From Leptolyngbyaceae cyanobacterium RU_5_1 (GTDB lineage: Bacteria; Cyanobacteriota; Cyanobacteriia; Leptolyngbyales; Leptolyngbyaceae): a DNA stretch of 60,266 bases. Of this stretch, positions 1-8,816 are shown in pieces. The DNA lies in NCBI GenBank assembly GCA_012034055.1, contig JAAUSG010000005.1, positions 1 to 60,266 on the forward strand, given 5' to 3'. Position 1 is the first letter of the stretch, and each line of letters starts with the position of its first letter. A program made the position numbers and the translations under genes. Under the pieces are notes generated by a model. That model did no database searches. It was not told where the DNA came from and saw only the letters and a program-made list of their open reading frames with translations.

Positions 1-68
1 CCCCCCTTAATAAGGGGGGAAATTAGCTCAAAGTCCCCCTTAATAAGGGGGATTTAGGGGGATCTTGC
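1..68. repeat. Palindromic C/G-run dispersed repeat, two units
   Basis: Two copies of CCCCCTTAATAAGGGGG lie at about 2-18 and 35-51, followed by GATTTAGGGGG. Each unit is a self-complementary hairpin. This pattern is a common dispersed intergenic element in cyanobacteria. The element may continue beyond the left edge of the window. Confidence 0.7.
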
Positions 69-162
69 ACGCTTTGCTACAAACAGGAGGACTTTTAAAA
101 CATCCTCTAACGGGGGATGTGTTAGGTGGAGCCGTAACGCATCAATCCTTTGAGCAGCATGA

Positions 163-184
163 GTTACGCGATCGCTAACCCATC
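163..184. repeat. Short dispersed repeat shared with 1991-2012
   Basis: The 22 bases here match 1991-2012 with one substitution. Both copies flank the CdaR-type regulator region and contain a GTTACGCG(A/G)TCGCTAACC core that overlaps a HIP1-like site. The remainder of 69-285 shows no supportable gene. Confidence 0.5.
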
Positions 185-285
185 TTATGGTGGCTACGAA
201 AGCTCCAGCTTCCGGATCCAACATCGAAGCTGGAAGCTCTCTAGTATGGCGTTACCAAACTGGAGCCTGGTAACGAGCAATCAGC

Positions 286-514
286 CTAAGCTGGCAATGT
301 ATAACGCTGTTCGATCGCAGCTTTGATCCGCTCCCGACTTTCTGCGGCAGACAGCTCTGAATCTGCTTCAATTTGGGCAACGTCTCTGGCTAAATTCTCA
401 TCTTTAATCGCTGCTTGAAACCAATGCGAGTAATCCTGCTGACGCAAATGGTATAGCCTGACCATTAGCGGCTAACGTACCGTCGTAGTCAGTTGCAAGT
501 ACCAAATAGCGCAT
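286..514 (-). pseudogene. HAD-family phosphatase remnant (internal deletion)
   Basis: Reading the minus strand from an ATG at 514 gives MRYLVLATDYDGTLAANGQ, which carries the HAD nucleophile motif DYDGTL. That frame then runs out. In a shifted frame the sequence continues as HLRQQDYSHWFQAAIKDEN and ends in EQRYTLPA followed by TAG at 286-288, which looks like the C-terminal tail of a cyanobacterial HAD hydrolase. Only about 75 codons remain of a protein that should be several hundred residues long, so the middle has been lost. Unlike the single-base frameshifts elsewhere in the window, this is a real deletion. The gene lies just downstream of the CdaR-like regulator on the same strand. Confidence 0.6.
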
Positions 515-555
515 ATTTAATCAACTGTGAATAACAACTTAATGGTGAATGGTGA

Positions 556-1769
556 TTACGTTAACTGAGAAGATTGCAGCGATCGCAACATCAAACAGAG
601 ACGCATCTGCACCGCATCATCAAATCTTCGTGGTTCCATTCCTGTCAGTGAAGAAATCTTGTCAAGCCGGTAGCTCAACGTGTTGCGATGAATAGAGAGT
701 TGCTCGCGGTTGATGATGGACAACAGTGTTCGGCAAAAAAGGTATTGAGCGTCGTGAGTAATTCCGGTTCATGATCCAGTGGACTCAGTAAATACTTTGC
801 CAAATCCACCTTGGTATCCTCATCAGCAACTCCCACAAACGTCGCAATGCCCAACTCTGCCAAACAATGAACCCGATTGTGTCCTTGTAGTCGGCTACCC
901 AGAGAAAGCGCTGCACGAGCATCTTCATACGATCGCGCCAGCCCCTGAATTCCAGGGTGATAGCGACCGATGCCAATATCAATCGAGGTGCCTGTATCAC
1001 TGTGTAAGCGCATTAACAACGCATCAGCCGCTCGTTTAAGTGCAGCCAGGTTCGCCCATGATGAACTTAAACTTCGCGAACCATTGCTGCAATCTGCCCA
1101 AAGATCTAAGTTTTTAGTGTCACTTGCTTTCAGAACACCCACACGCCCTTGCCCAAGATCGGCACAAATGGTAGCACTTGGCAGGTGAAAGAAATTCACA
1201 ATACTGCCAATCGCAACCTGCGTTCGACGTTTATACTCCACTTCTGTTAACCCGCACCCTGGACGATCCACATTCCTTAAAACGTAATCAGACGCATCAA
1301 CTAAAATTACGGCTCTGGGTGGAGCTAAATCCATTCCCAGTTTTCGAGCTTTGTCTAAGAAAATAGCTTCATCTCGAATTCGATTATGTAGTAAATCGTA
1401 AATCAGTTGGTTTTTTAACTCGTGCTGGCTTGATGACTGATCTTGGCAACTAGTTGTCTGGTTAATGACCAGTTCTACTAATGCCTGAGCAAGTCGAGGT
1501 GAGATAGCTTCTTGATTAAAAGATTTACCAATGATAATTTCGCCACTCTCCATTTCATGGTGTAATGGTATTCGCAAAAAATTTGCCAGGGTTTCTCCAC
1601 AACTCTCCCAGCAAAAGGTCAGTCCTATCTGATCAGGCTCACTGCTAGTAATGACTATCCCTCTAGAATTTGTTATGCAAACAGGTGCATATAGGAGCTG
1701 TGCAACTTTGCCTGTAATGTCGTTTGCAATCTGAGTGAAGCGAACAGACGCATTTAACATAAATTCCAT
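556..1769 (-). CDS. CdaR/PucR-type sugar-diacid transcriptional regulator (frameshifted here)
   Basis: The N-terminal part resembles the sugar-diacid recognition domain of CdaR: an opening LNASVRFTQIANDITGKV followed by APVCITNSRGIVITSS. A middle GGDEF-like/CdaR region follows. The reading frame breaks near 722, but the other frame continues at once with INREQLSIHRNTLSYRLDKI, the C-terminal helix-turn-helix of the PucR/CdaR family, ending at TAA 556-558. Adding one T to a TT pair restores a continuous protein of about 404 residues, the usual family size. In this family the HTH binds DNA and the N-terminal domain senses sugar diacids or glycerate-type ligands. The break is probably a sequencing undercall. 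The ligand here is unknown. Confidence 0.75.
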
Positions 1770-1943
1770 CTTTCAGCTGCGATCGCTCAAGCGCTCAGGA
1801 ATTAATAATAAAGACCAGGTCAAAACCGCTTCACCAAAATCAGATCATCAGGGAATTAACTCCTTGTTAAACTCAGATAGAGAAACAGTACCAAGCCGCT
1901 TAAAACGCGAAATCTGCCTAAAGAATCAAACTGCTTAAATTGA

Positions 1944-2012
1944 AGATACTGTAGGCTGGGTCTCCTGCGTCAACCCAGCTATCCGCATGGGTTACGCGGT
2001 CGCTAACCCATC
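1944..2012. repeat. Dispersed palindromic repeat between regulator and dipeptidase
   Basis: The stretch GTAGGCTGGGTCTCC to GCTAACCCATCCTGC resembles the GTAGGTTGGGTT-type repeats common in cyanobacterial intergenic DNA. Nothing else coding is visible in 1770-2054. Confidence 0.45.
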
Positions 2013-2054
2013 CTGCAAATAATCAAGACGACCTACTTCGCTGCTAAGTATTAA

Positions 2055-2762
2055 TTACGCAACTCGACCGAAGTGAGCGATCGCTGGAAACTCAGACCTT
2101 TCCTGATGCATCAACCAGGCCCACATTTGATCCCCATAACAAAAGTGCCACCACTCATTGAGGTGACGCCTGAAGCCTGCCTGGGTCATGACCTGGTTCA
2201 GCAACTGCCGATAGGTATGAAACTCTTGCTGGTGCGACTCATGGGTATTTGCATAGTGATTTGGGTAAGAGCGAGGAGATAGTTCATCAATCGGGGAACC
2301 CATATCAACATCCTGTCCTGCAGCATTTACTAACGTCACATCTACTGCTCCACCTGTGCTGTGCGGCGGCGGCTTAGTTGGGTCATGATCAGGTATGGCC
2401 CAAAACTCGTAAACCAATTGCAAAATTTCCTGCCGTTGCGCCTCCGTCAAGTTCTCTACAACAAGTCCCCGCTGCTGAACCACCTCCATGAAGGTATAGT
2501 CCACCATATAGTGCTGGACGGATAGTGGACGATAGGCATCAAAAAGTTGAATCTTCCAACCAGGATGAGACGTTTGCAGATGGGTTTGAGCGTTCAGGAG
2601 TCGCTCCAAGACGCCCTGTCGCACATAAAACGGGGACTTGTCACCATAGGGTGCGCCCACCTTTTCATACGGATGAGGTTGAACAACAGCAAATACCTCT
2701 AATGGAATTGGCACCAATGGTTCGCCACAGTCTTGAATCGGTATCAGCTTGTAGGGTTTCAT
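2055..2762 (-). CDS. D-alanyl-D-alanine dipeptidase, VanX-like M15 family
   Basis: A protein of about 235 residues that would hydrolyse D-Ala-D-Ala in peptidoglycan turnover. The zinc-binding signatures are visible: HSTGGAVDVTL supplies the His and Asp ligands, and EWWHFCYGD supplies the catalytic Glu and third His ligand. FDAYRPLSVQ is the conserved DAYRP segment of the family. I chose the ATG at 2762 (MKPYKLIPIQDCG) because the longer open frame runs into yidD, and this start sits 14 bases after the yidD stop. It is probably cotranscribed with yidD and the upstream hydrolase. No signal peptide is seen, so it is likely cytoplasmic and used in recycling; no other vancomycin-type resistance genes are nearby. 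Confidence 0.85.
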   Translation of the reverse strand: MKPYKLIPIQDCGEPLVPIPLEVFAVVQPHPYEKVGAPYGDKSPFYVRQGVLERLLNAQTHLQTSHPGWKIQLFDAYRPLSVQHYMVDYTFMEVVQQRGLVVENLTEAQRQEILQLVYEFWAIPDHDPTKPPPHSTGGAVDVTLVNAAGQDVDMGSPIDELSPRSYPNHYANTHESHQQEFHTYRQLLNQVMTQAGFRRHLNEWWHFCYGDQMWAWLMHQERSEFPAIAHFGRVA

Positions 2763-2776
2763 GCTGTTCGTCCTGG

Positions 2777-3010
2777 CTACTTGCCTGACTTCGGAACTAC
2801 AGGTGGAACCGGATCGTAACCACCGGGATGAAGCGGATGGCAGCGGCAAATGCGGCAGGTTGCTAGCCAGGTTCCTTTTATGACACCGTGGTTCGCGATC
2901 GCCTCTATTGCATACTGTGAACACGTTGGCTGAAACCGACACACCGGCGGAAACAGCGGCGAGATAAATGTTCGATAACCCCGAATTAAACTAATTAACA
3001 CATATTTCAT
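2777..3010 (-). CDS. yidD: Membrane protein insertion efficiency factor YidD
   Basis: A 77-residue protein with the family pattern: N-terminal amphipathic helix ([14 protein letters not shown]), then [11 protein letters not shown] and a [15 protein letters not shown] tail. YidD assists YidC-dependent membrane protein insertion at the inner membrane. Length and all conserved cysteines fit. In many bacteria it sits with rpmH-rnpA-yidC, but here it lies between two hydrolase genes, as happens in some cyanobacteria. Confidence 0.95.
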   Translation of the reverse strand: MKYVLISLIRGYRTFISPLFPPVCRFQPTCSQYAIEAIANHGVIKGTWLATCRICRCHPLHPGGYDPVPPVVPKSGK

Positions 3011-3092
3011 AGCCCCATTCTACGAGGTGTAGATAGCAGGTATTTCTGCTGTCCTCTCACCTTTAATCTCTTCACCCTCCACCTCTTCATTC

Positions 3093-3791
3093 CTACGCCA
3101 AATACTTTCCCCACTGCTCCAGTAGCCCCGGTGAACCATACCAGAAATGTCCGGGTTTGGGTGAATGAGTGGCTCCGTCCAGGATCAAGTTCTCTGCGCC
3201 CTCTAAGTGGGCAGCGGCGATCGGGGTAATGCCATCTCCCCAACAGTCACCCTGTCCACAGGTCAGCTTATAGCTGCTATATGCCAGCCAACTGTCTAAA
3301 CGACGCCTACCATAAATCGCTTTTCCAGCTACACAAACGTAGCGAACATCGGAGTAGAACGCTCCTGGGTAGGTGAGATTGACGAACTCCAGATTTTTCC
3401 GAGTCCAACGTTCCAAACTGGTGTGGGGAGTACCCAGGGTGACCAACGTAGCAACGTGAGGACGAGCGTGCCAGACACACTCTTCGGTGTCATTGGGATG
3501 GATGCAGTAGGGCTTTTCTCCTAAATAAATTCGGGCTAGCCAGCCACCTGCTGAATGCCCAATTAAATTGACTTTTGCAGCACCACTTTGTTGAATAATC
3601 TGCTTTACAGTCGCGTCGATCCGGCGCAGGATGGGGGTGACGGAGCGGCCACCGAGTGTGGGAATCCAATCCTGCCAGCTAATCGGCACAGTGGTTGCTG
3701 GAATGCCCAGGTCTTGTAAGTGGGTCTGCAGGTCACGATACTCAACGGCTCCAGCCATGTAGCCCGGCAAGATTACGGTTGGGAATACCAT
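3093..3791 (-). CDS. Alpha/beta hydrolase, lipase-like
   Basis: About 232 residues from the ATG at 3791 (MVFPTVILPGYMAG). The nucleophile elbow GHSAGG is present, preceded by AAKVNLI, and the oxyanion-type HPxY/GY motif appears near the N-terminus (LPGYMAG). The C-terminal DGATHSPKPG provides a plausible catalytic His. The longer upstream frame adds 19 residues without an obvious ribosome site, so I prefer the internal start. It is the first gene of a minus-strand group with yidD and the VanX-like gene, divergent from cobI with only 73 bases between starts. Substrate unknown; related cyanobacterial proteins are annotated as lipases or esterases. Confidence 0.75.
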   Translation of the reverse strand: MVFPTVILPGYMAGAVEYRDLQTHLQDLGIPATTVPISWQDWIPTLGGRSVTPILRRIDATVKQIIQQSGAAKVNLIGHSAGGWLARIYLGEKPYCIHPNDTEECVWHARPHVATLVTLGTPHTSLERWTRKNLEFVNLTYPGAFYSDVRYVCVAGKAIYGRRRLDSWLAYSSYKLTCGQGDCWGDGITPIAAAHLEGAENLILDGATHSPKPGHFWYGSPGLLEQWGKYLA

Positions 3792-3864
3792 AGAAGTTTC
3801 TGTTAAGAAATTTAAAGTTCTAATCCTAACTTTAGAATCAAAAGGCAAATCACTGGCGGGTTGA

Positions 3865-4659
3865 ATGGTGTCAATTGGAACTTTTTACGGCATCAGTGTG
3901 GGTCCTGGTGACCCGGAACTACTGACGCTGAAGGCGCTGCGTTTGCTCCAGCGATCGCCGATTGTGTCTTTTCCAGCAGGTGTGAACGGTAAGCCAGGAT
4001 TTGCCGAACAAATTATTGTTAACTGGCTCAGCCCCAATCAACGTCGTCTGCCCTTAACCTTTCCCTATGTTCAAGACATTGATTTGTTAACCCAAGCCTG
4101 GCAGGTAGCCGCAGAGCAAGTCTGGAGTTTTCTTCAGCAGGGAGACGATGTAGTATTTGCCTCAGAGGGCGATGTTAGCTTCTACAGCACCTTCACCTAC
4201 CTTGCCCAAACTCTTTTACACCTTTATCCACAGGCAACCGTCGAAGCTGTACCGGGGGTTTGCTCTCCACTCGCCGCTGCTGCTGCCGTAGGATTACCCC
4301 TGACGCTGCGGCACCAACGGCTGGTTGTGTTACCTGCGCTTTACAATACAGCAGAGTTGGAAAGCGTGCTGCAATGGGCAGATGTGATTGTATTGATGAA
4401 AGTGAGTTCGGTCTATCCGCAGGTCTGGGCCGTGCTGAAGCACCACCAGCTTTTGGAGCGGAGCTATGTTGTTGAGTGGGCAACGCTACCGCACGAGTTG
4501 ATTCACACTGATTTACCCAGCAAGCCAGATTTACAACTGCCTTATTTTTCACTACTAGTTGTGCAGGTGTCGGGTGCCATCATTCCTGTGGAAACATTGC
4601 TGAGTGTGGAGGATAGAGTAGGCAATCGCGCGATCGCCGCATCCTCCGAACCTTGCTAG
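3865..4659 (+). CDS. cobI: Precorrin-2 C(20)-methyltransferase
   Basis: A 264-residue SAM-dependent methyltransferase of cobalamin (corrin) biosynthesis, converting precorrin-2 to precorrin-3A. The SAM-binding signature GISVGPGDPELLTLKA is at the N-terminus, and the family segments ASEGDVSFYSTF and EAVPGVCSPLAAAA follow. The start ATG at 3865 lies within 74 bases of the divergent hydrolase. No cobalamin riboswitch fits in the short leader. CbiL is the anaerobic-pathway name for the same activity. Confidence 0.9.
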   Translation: MVSIGTFYGISVGPGDPELLTLKALRLLQRSPIVSFPAGVNGKPGFAEQIIVNWLSPNQRRLPLTFPYVQDIDLLTQAWQVAAEQVWSFLQQGDDVVFASEGDVSFYSTFTYLAQTLLHLYPQATVEAVPGVCSPLAAAAAVGLPLTLRHQRLVVLPALYNTAELESVLQWADVIVLMKVSSVYPQVWAVLKHHQLLERSYVVEWATLPHELIHTDLPSKPDLQLPYFSLLVVQVSGAIIPVETLLSVEDRVGNRAIAASSEPC

Positions 4660-4679
4660 ACTAAAACCGGACTGTTGCC

Positions 4680-5034
4680 GATTTTGGATTTTAGATTTTG
4701 GATTTTGGATTGGGAAATTCTGCACATACTGAAGCTCTTGAGGGCGCGAAGTGGCAACCTTCTCATTATCGGTATCGTCATCTAGCTAGTACCTGTTTAG
4801 AACCGTGGATTCAATAACATGCAAAAGTTCGTCGGCGTAGGGGCGGGTTTAGCAGATGATTAAATGCTTAAACCAGAGGTGATCGGCAAAACCTGCCCCT
4901 AGAGAAGATTGTGGTTTTATTAAATTCGCACTCCTTAGGAAAGCTCTTTTGCAAAGCAGGTCTCTTAAAGTTGCACCCGCTTAAGACCCCGATTAAATCC
5001 ATTCAATCTGCAATCCAAAATCCAAAATCCAAAA
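4680..5034. repeat. Intergenic repeat cluster between cobI and TonB-like gene
   Basis: The 412-base gap holds no gene. It opens with tandem GATTTTGGATTTTAGATTTTGG units near 4680-4712 and closes with the complementary CAATCCAAAATCCAAAATCC near 5010-5033, forming long-range inverted arms. Between them, about 4837-4905, lies a second element, GTAGGGGCGGGTTT ... AAAACCTGCCCCTAG. The same element family recurs at about 6155-6225 and 58524-58598. Confidence 0.7.
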
Positions 5035-5071
5035 CAGCAACCTGTTAGCTTCTACATCAGCCCACGATGCT

Positions 5072-6130
5072 ATGTCTCAATCCTCATTGCTCAAAAATGT
5101 TCCAGACTTGTTCCGACAAGAAAATTTAGAGAAAGCCTGGGTTCTTTTGCGCCAGCCAACTTCGCTAGCAGTGATTGCCTCGTTGGGAGTTCATGGGTTG
5201 CTCTGGTTTGGTCTACCGCTCGTCTCCTCATCTGAACAAAAACCCCCAGATGCTGAGCGAACGGTTCAGGTGGTGGAATTGAGTCCATTAGAACAATCTC
5301 GGCTTCCCCAATCTCCATTAGCCCAGGCGTTGACCCCCCTACCTGGCCCTATGCCACCCAAACCCACAGATCCCCTGGGAATGGGCGACACCTCTGGTGC
5401 TACACCAAGCGACGCCACACCTTATTACAATATCCCGCTCGATCCGACTGCATCGTCAGGAGCTACTTCTACAGAGTCGGCTGCGAGCAAACGTTCCGAT
5501 CCCAAAACTACAGACGAATCCAATCAACCCGATCAGACTACTTCAGACTCCAAAGATACAAAGGATGCCGAACCTGAGACTTCAGATACTGGGGATAGTG
5601 AGGAAAGTGACACCTCTCCATCCCCCAAAGCATCTGATCCGGAAGGAGCAAAGTCGCCAGAAGACCTTGCTAGGGTGCAGCAGAACGAGCAAGAAAAACT
5701 GCGATCGCTGTTTGCTTATAACTCTGAAGACCCTGGCACTAAAGAGACAGGAGTGTTGAAACAGTTAGAAGAGTTTAGCGCAGCAACTGGAATTAGCCTG
5801 GATGATTTGTCAAAAGCAAAGAATAGCGAAAGAAATATTAGCATTCCACTGCCTGAGAAAGCCTGTCCATTCAAAGATGAGATTGGCGAAGCTATTAAGC
5901 GAGGAGTTGGAATCGGCGCGATCGTTCAACCCGATGGCAAACTATCCAAGGTTGTATTGCTGCAATCTTCGGGTTCTAAAGGCTTAAATGAAGCAGCAAT
6001 GGAACACGTTAAGAATCAAAAACAAAAATTTGACTTAAACGGGAAAAGTAATTTTCTAGGGTTCCGCGTCAGTTTTGATCCCACCAAAACCGACTGCACG
6101 GCTACTGATCCTTCCAAGCCTGCCTCTTAA
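5072..6130 (+). CDS. TonB-like energy transducer protein
   Basis: A 352-residue protein with one membrane segment near residues 33-52 (SLAVIASLGVHGLLWFGLPL), followed by a VQVVELSPLEQSRLP stretch typical of cyanobacterial TonB-family proteins. Residues about 85-200 form a Pro/Ser/Thr/Asp-rich periplasm-spanning region of low complexity. The last 100 residues contain GIGAIVQPDGKLSKVVLLQS and NEAAMEHVKNQ, the pattern of the TonB C-terminal domain. It would couple plasma-membrane energy to outer-membrane receptors. No receptor or ExbBD genes are in the window. It lies downstream of cobI but is separated from it by 412 bases of repeats. Confidence 0.75.
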   Translation: MSQSSLLKNVPDLFRQENLEKAWVLLRQPTSLAVIASLGVHGLLWFGLPLVSSSEQKPPDAERTVQVVELSPLEQSRLPQSPLAQALTPLPGPMPPKPTDPLGMGDTSGATPSDATPYYNIPLDPTASSGATSTESAASKRSDPKTTDESNQPDQTTSDSKDTKDAEPETSDTGDSEESDTSPSPKASDPEGAKSPEDLARVQQNEQEKLRSLFAYNSEDPGTKETGVLKQLEEFSAATGISLDDLSKAKNSERNISIPLPEKACPFKDEIGEAIKRGVGIGAIVQPDGKLSKVVLLQSSGSKGLNEAAMEHVKNQKQKFDLNGKSNFLGFRVSFDPTKTDCTATDPSKPAS

Positions 6131-6154
6131 GTGATTCCAGCAAACAAAATACCT

Positions 6155-6228
6155 TGTAGAGCCAGGTTTTGCAGTTAATCTACCGATGAAACAGTTTAAC
6201 CTCAGCTAAACTTGCCCCTACGACAGGG
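6155..6228. repeat. Degenerate copy of the GTAGGGGC inverted repeat
   Basis: TTGTAGAGCCAGGTTTTGC at the left and CTAAACTTGCCCCTACGA at the right are imperfect inverted arms. They match the elements at 4837-4905 and 58524-58598. The copy sits between the convergent TonB-like gene and the Pro-rich secreted protein gene. Confidence 0.5.
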
Positions 6229-6272
6229 TATCTTCTTTCTCAGAAACCCCCTGAAAAGTGGTTGACAGCTTT

Positions 6273-8045
6273 CTAAGCGGCTGGTTTTGATGGAATGGGT
6301 TGAATCGGAGGTGAAATTTCGCCTTTTTCTAGAGGAACAGGCGGTGCCACCGGAGGAGAACTGGGTGAAGCGGGAACTGGGGTATCGCGGAGGAGATTGT
6401 AAAACTCATTAGCCGAAGGAGCCTTTGTGTCTTGCTTAGGCACGACAGACTCAGGGTTGGCTGATTCTGGAGCTGTTGTTTGAGCGGGCTTAGGTTCTAG
6501 TACAGGTTTGGGAGACTCTGTGGGAGATGGGCGGCGGAAGCGATCGCGGAATGCCTTCAACGAAGAATCACGCAGCTTACTAAATTGCGACGTAAACTCC
6601 GATTTCAACTCATTGGCCTTCTCAGTCAGCGAGGGTTTTGTGCTGTTTACTGGTATCGGTTTCGTTTCTGGCTCAACGGGTTGAATTGGACTGGCTACGG
6701 GTTTCGGGCTGGCTACAGGTTTCGGGCTGACAGATGGTTCTGGTTTAACCGGTAGTGGAGTTTTGACAGCTTTTGGAGTTTCTAGCGGCTTAGGTTCTAC
6801 CGCTTTTGGTGCTTGGATTGGCTTAGGGACAGACCCGGGTTCAGGGGTCTTGATACCTTCAGGCGCTGGGCTAGTCAGCGGAGTTGGCGACGGTTTTGGG
6901 CTGACCTTAACCTCTGGACTGGCACTGGGTTTAGGACTACTCGTGGGGGATGGCTTGATCACTGGTGCTGGGCTGGGGGTAGCTTTCACCGATGGCGCAA
7001 CGGGAGGTAGTGGAGTGGGTGTTGATGTGGGCTTCGCAGCGGGGCTGGGGGTAGGCTGTGGAGTGGGTGCAGGAGGTGGTTCAGGTTTGTAATTTGGATC
7101 GACGATGCCCTGCGCTTCCGCTGCAGAAAGTTCACCGCGTACCAATTTCGACAAGGCATCTTTACCACCCGGCTCATAGGTGATCAGCCGTGCCGTGTTA
7201 TTAAATGTGTTCTTAACAGGGTTGCCATTCTCATCCAAAAACTCTAGCTGCACCCAGTTTTTACCAGGCTTAAACCCCTTCAAATAAATGGGTTGCCACT
7301 GATCCAGTACAAAGCTAGTGCCATTGATAGAACAGCGAATTCGCCAGTCGGCAATATCGTCTTTCTTGTTTTCTTTCGCAATCAAATGTAAAGGGGCGTT
7401 GGCTAGATAAAAATCTAGCATAATCGGCTCTGCACCATAACTGCCTTGAGGACGGCTATAGGTGAGCAACGGCAGATTTGGATTAGAGCTATTCTCTTCA
7501 GTTTTGGTAAAAATGTGAAAGGTTGTCTGGGCGTAAGCTCCCTCATTTTTGAAGCTCTCATGCCAGGGACGGGACGCAAATGCGCGAATCGTGTGGGTGC
7601 CGGGTTGGAGGTTTTCAAAGACTAGCGGTTTGGAAAGGTCGTAGACTGCCTGATACGTTTGGTTGTCCAGGAGGACATGCAGATGAGGACCTAAGCCTAA
7701 AGTTTTCTCCTTAAATACTGGCAAATCCTTGACCTGAAACCGCACTGACACCGATTCCTCTGACAGGATTTCGTTCTGCTTAGGACTCAGAATTGAGACT
7801 TGGGGTTTGTAGATGTCTAATGTCTGACGCAGCTCTTGAATGGTGCTTGGTGGAGCCGTTTCAGTTAATTTGCCAGATGACTTTGCAACAGATTTTGCGG
7901 ATTCGGAACTAGTTGAACGTCCCTTAGCACGAGCTGCCCCGGCGCTGTGAGTGGCGATCGGGCTAAAGGTCAAGAAAATAACCAATAGTGCTGTAGTCAC
8001 AGCTTTGGCAATTTTGCACCAGTCAATTGTTCCAAGCACCAGCAA
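6273..8045 (-). CDS. Secreted or membrane-anchored Pro-rich protein with Ig-like N-terminal part
   Basis: A 590-residue protein. Residues about 12-33 are a hydrophobic signal/anchor segment. Residues about 75-300 look like beta-sandwich domains (PQVSILSPKQNEIL ... LQPGTHTIRAFASRPWH), a pattern seen in conserved cyanobacterial proteins of unknown function. Residues about 310-590 are a Pro/Lys/Ser/Thr-rich tail with many SPKP and PAPTP units. I take the TTG at 8045 as start because AAGGAG lies four bases upstream (8050-8055). The tail is biased and repetitive and produces Gly-rich shadow frames on the other strand. Likely exported; function not recognised. Confidence 0.65.
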   Translation of the reverse strand: MLVLGTIDWCKIAKAVTTALLVIFLTFSPIATHSAGAARAKGRSTSSESAKSVAKSSGKLTETAPPSTIQELRQTLDIYKPQVSILSPKQNEILSEESVSVRFQVKDLPVFKEKTLGLGPHLHVLLDNQTYQAVYDLSKPLVFENLQPGTHTIRAFASRPWHESFKNEGAYAQTTFHIFTKTEENSSNPNLPLLTYSRPQGSYGAEPIMLDFYLANAPLHLIAKENKKDDIADWRIRCSINGTSFVLDQWQPIYLKGFKPGKNWVQLEFLDENGNPVKNTFNNTARLITYEPGGKDALSKLVRGELSAAEAQGIVDPNYKPEPPPAPTPQPTPSPAAKPTSTPTPLPPVAPSVKATPSPAPVIKPSPTSSPKPSASPEVKVSPKPSPTPLTSPAPEGIKTPEPGSVPKPIQAPKAVEPKPLETPKAVKTPLPVKPEPSVSPKPVASPKPVASPIQPVEPETKPIPVNSTKPSLTEKANELKSEFTSQFSKLRDSSLKAFRDRFRRPSPTESPKPVLEPKPAQTTAPESANPESVVPKQDTKAPSANEFYNLLRDTPVPASPSSPPVAPPVPLEKGEISPPIQPIPSKPAA

Positions 8046-8508
8046 TATACTCCTTGAGGCTGTTCATAGGGAACTATAGCGGAATCCTAGCCTCTCAAAT
8101 CACTGAGTTTTTTTTTGATACCTGCTGGTATGAAATACCAATTCGACGACGAACTGAGCTGGAAGCAGAGAGCAATAGTTGCTCGATGTGTTATGGAATA
8201 CTTCTGAATTAAGAATAATTGCAGCTAAATTTCGCCAGCCGGAAAAAGTATAAGTAGCGTAATCGATGCGATCGCCCAACCGCTTAAACAAGCTTACTCT
8301 TCGAGAGGATTAAGCTGAGAATTTTTAATTTACGTGTATAGATTAAGTTCAATTGTTTAGTACGAATGATCCTAATAGTTTTTATTTCTTATTTTACAGA
8401 TTCTTGTATTGTTCTAGATTGTTTCTTTTGATTAACTTAGATGAATTAAGGCTTGACTTTTGGCAGTCAGCCTGGATTTGCAACCTAGTCTACGTCCGCA
8501 ATTGAGGG

Positions 8509-8567
8509 GTTTTTAATTATTGTTAACCCGCCTCAATCGGGTGTACAGCGATCCTATAATGTCACGA
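8509..8567 (+). promoter_or_regulatory. Probable psaA promoter with HLR1-like element
   Basis: A perfect -10 hexamer TATAAT lies at 8555-8560 without a good -35. Transcription would begin near 8567, about 250 bases before the psaA ATG. Synechocystis psaA also has its main promoter roughly 250 bases upstream, which supports the call. About 8512-8529 reads TTTAATTA TT GTTAACCC, two imperfect TTA-containing octamers spaced by two bases, similar in layout to the HLR1 site bound by the light-stress regulator RpaB. The rest of 8046-8816 shows no gene. Confidence 0.5.
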
Positions 8568-8816
8568 TGAGAACCCCAGTCAGGCCTAAATTATTGCCTA
8601 TTGGACTTTTCAAGTTTCAAGCGGCAAGTTTGCTCTGTTCTGTATTCCCTGGTGGAATAGCGGGTGGCTCTTCACAGTCCGGCAATGTTAGGACTCATAC
8701 TTTATTGTTCTTTAAGCTGGGCTAGTACACCGTACATCGAAGAGTTGCTTAAACGTTCAGAGCAATGCCTGTTAAGGGGGATTCCTCGTTCCTTGTCTAG
8801 AGAGAGGAGAGTCTCA

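Noticed and set aside
2763-2942. N-terminal extension of the dipeptidase
   Set aside because: It overlaps yidD in another frame and adds no homologous sequence.
6763-7092. Gly-rich 109-codon frame opposite the Pro-rich protein
   Set aside because: The Gly runs are simply the complement of Pro/Ser/Thr codons in the sense gene.
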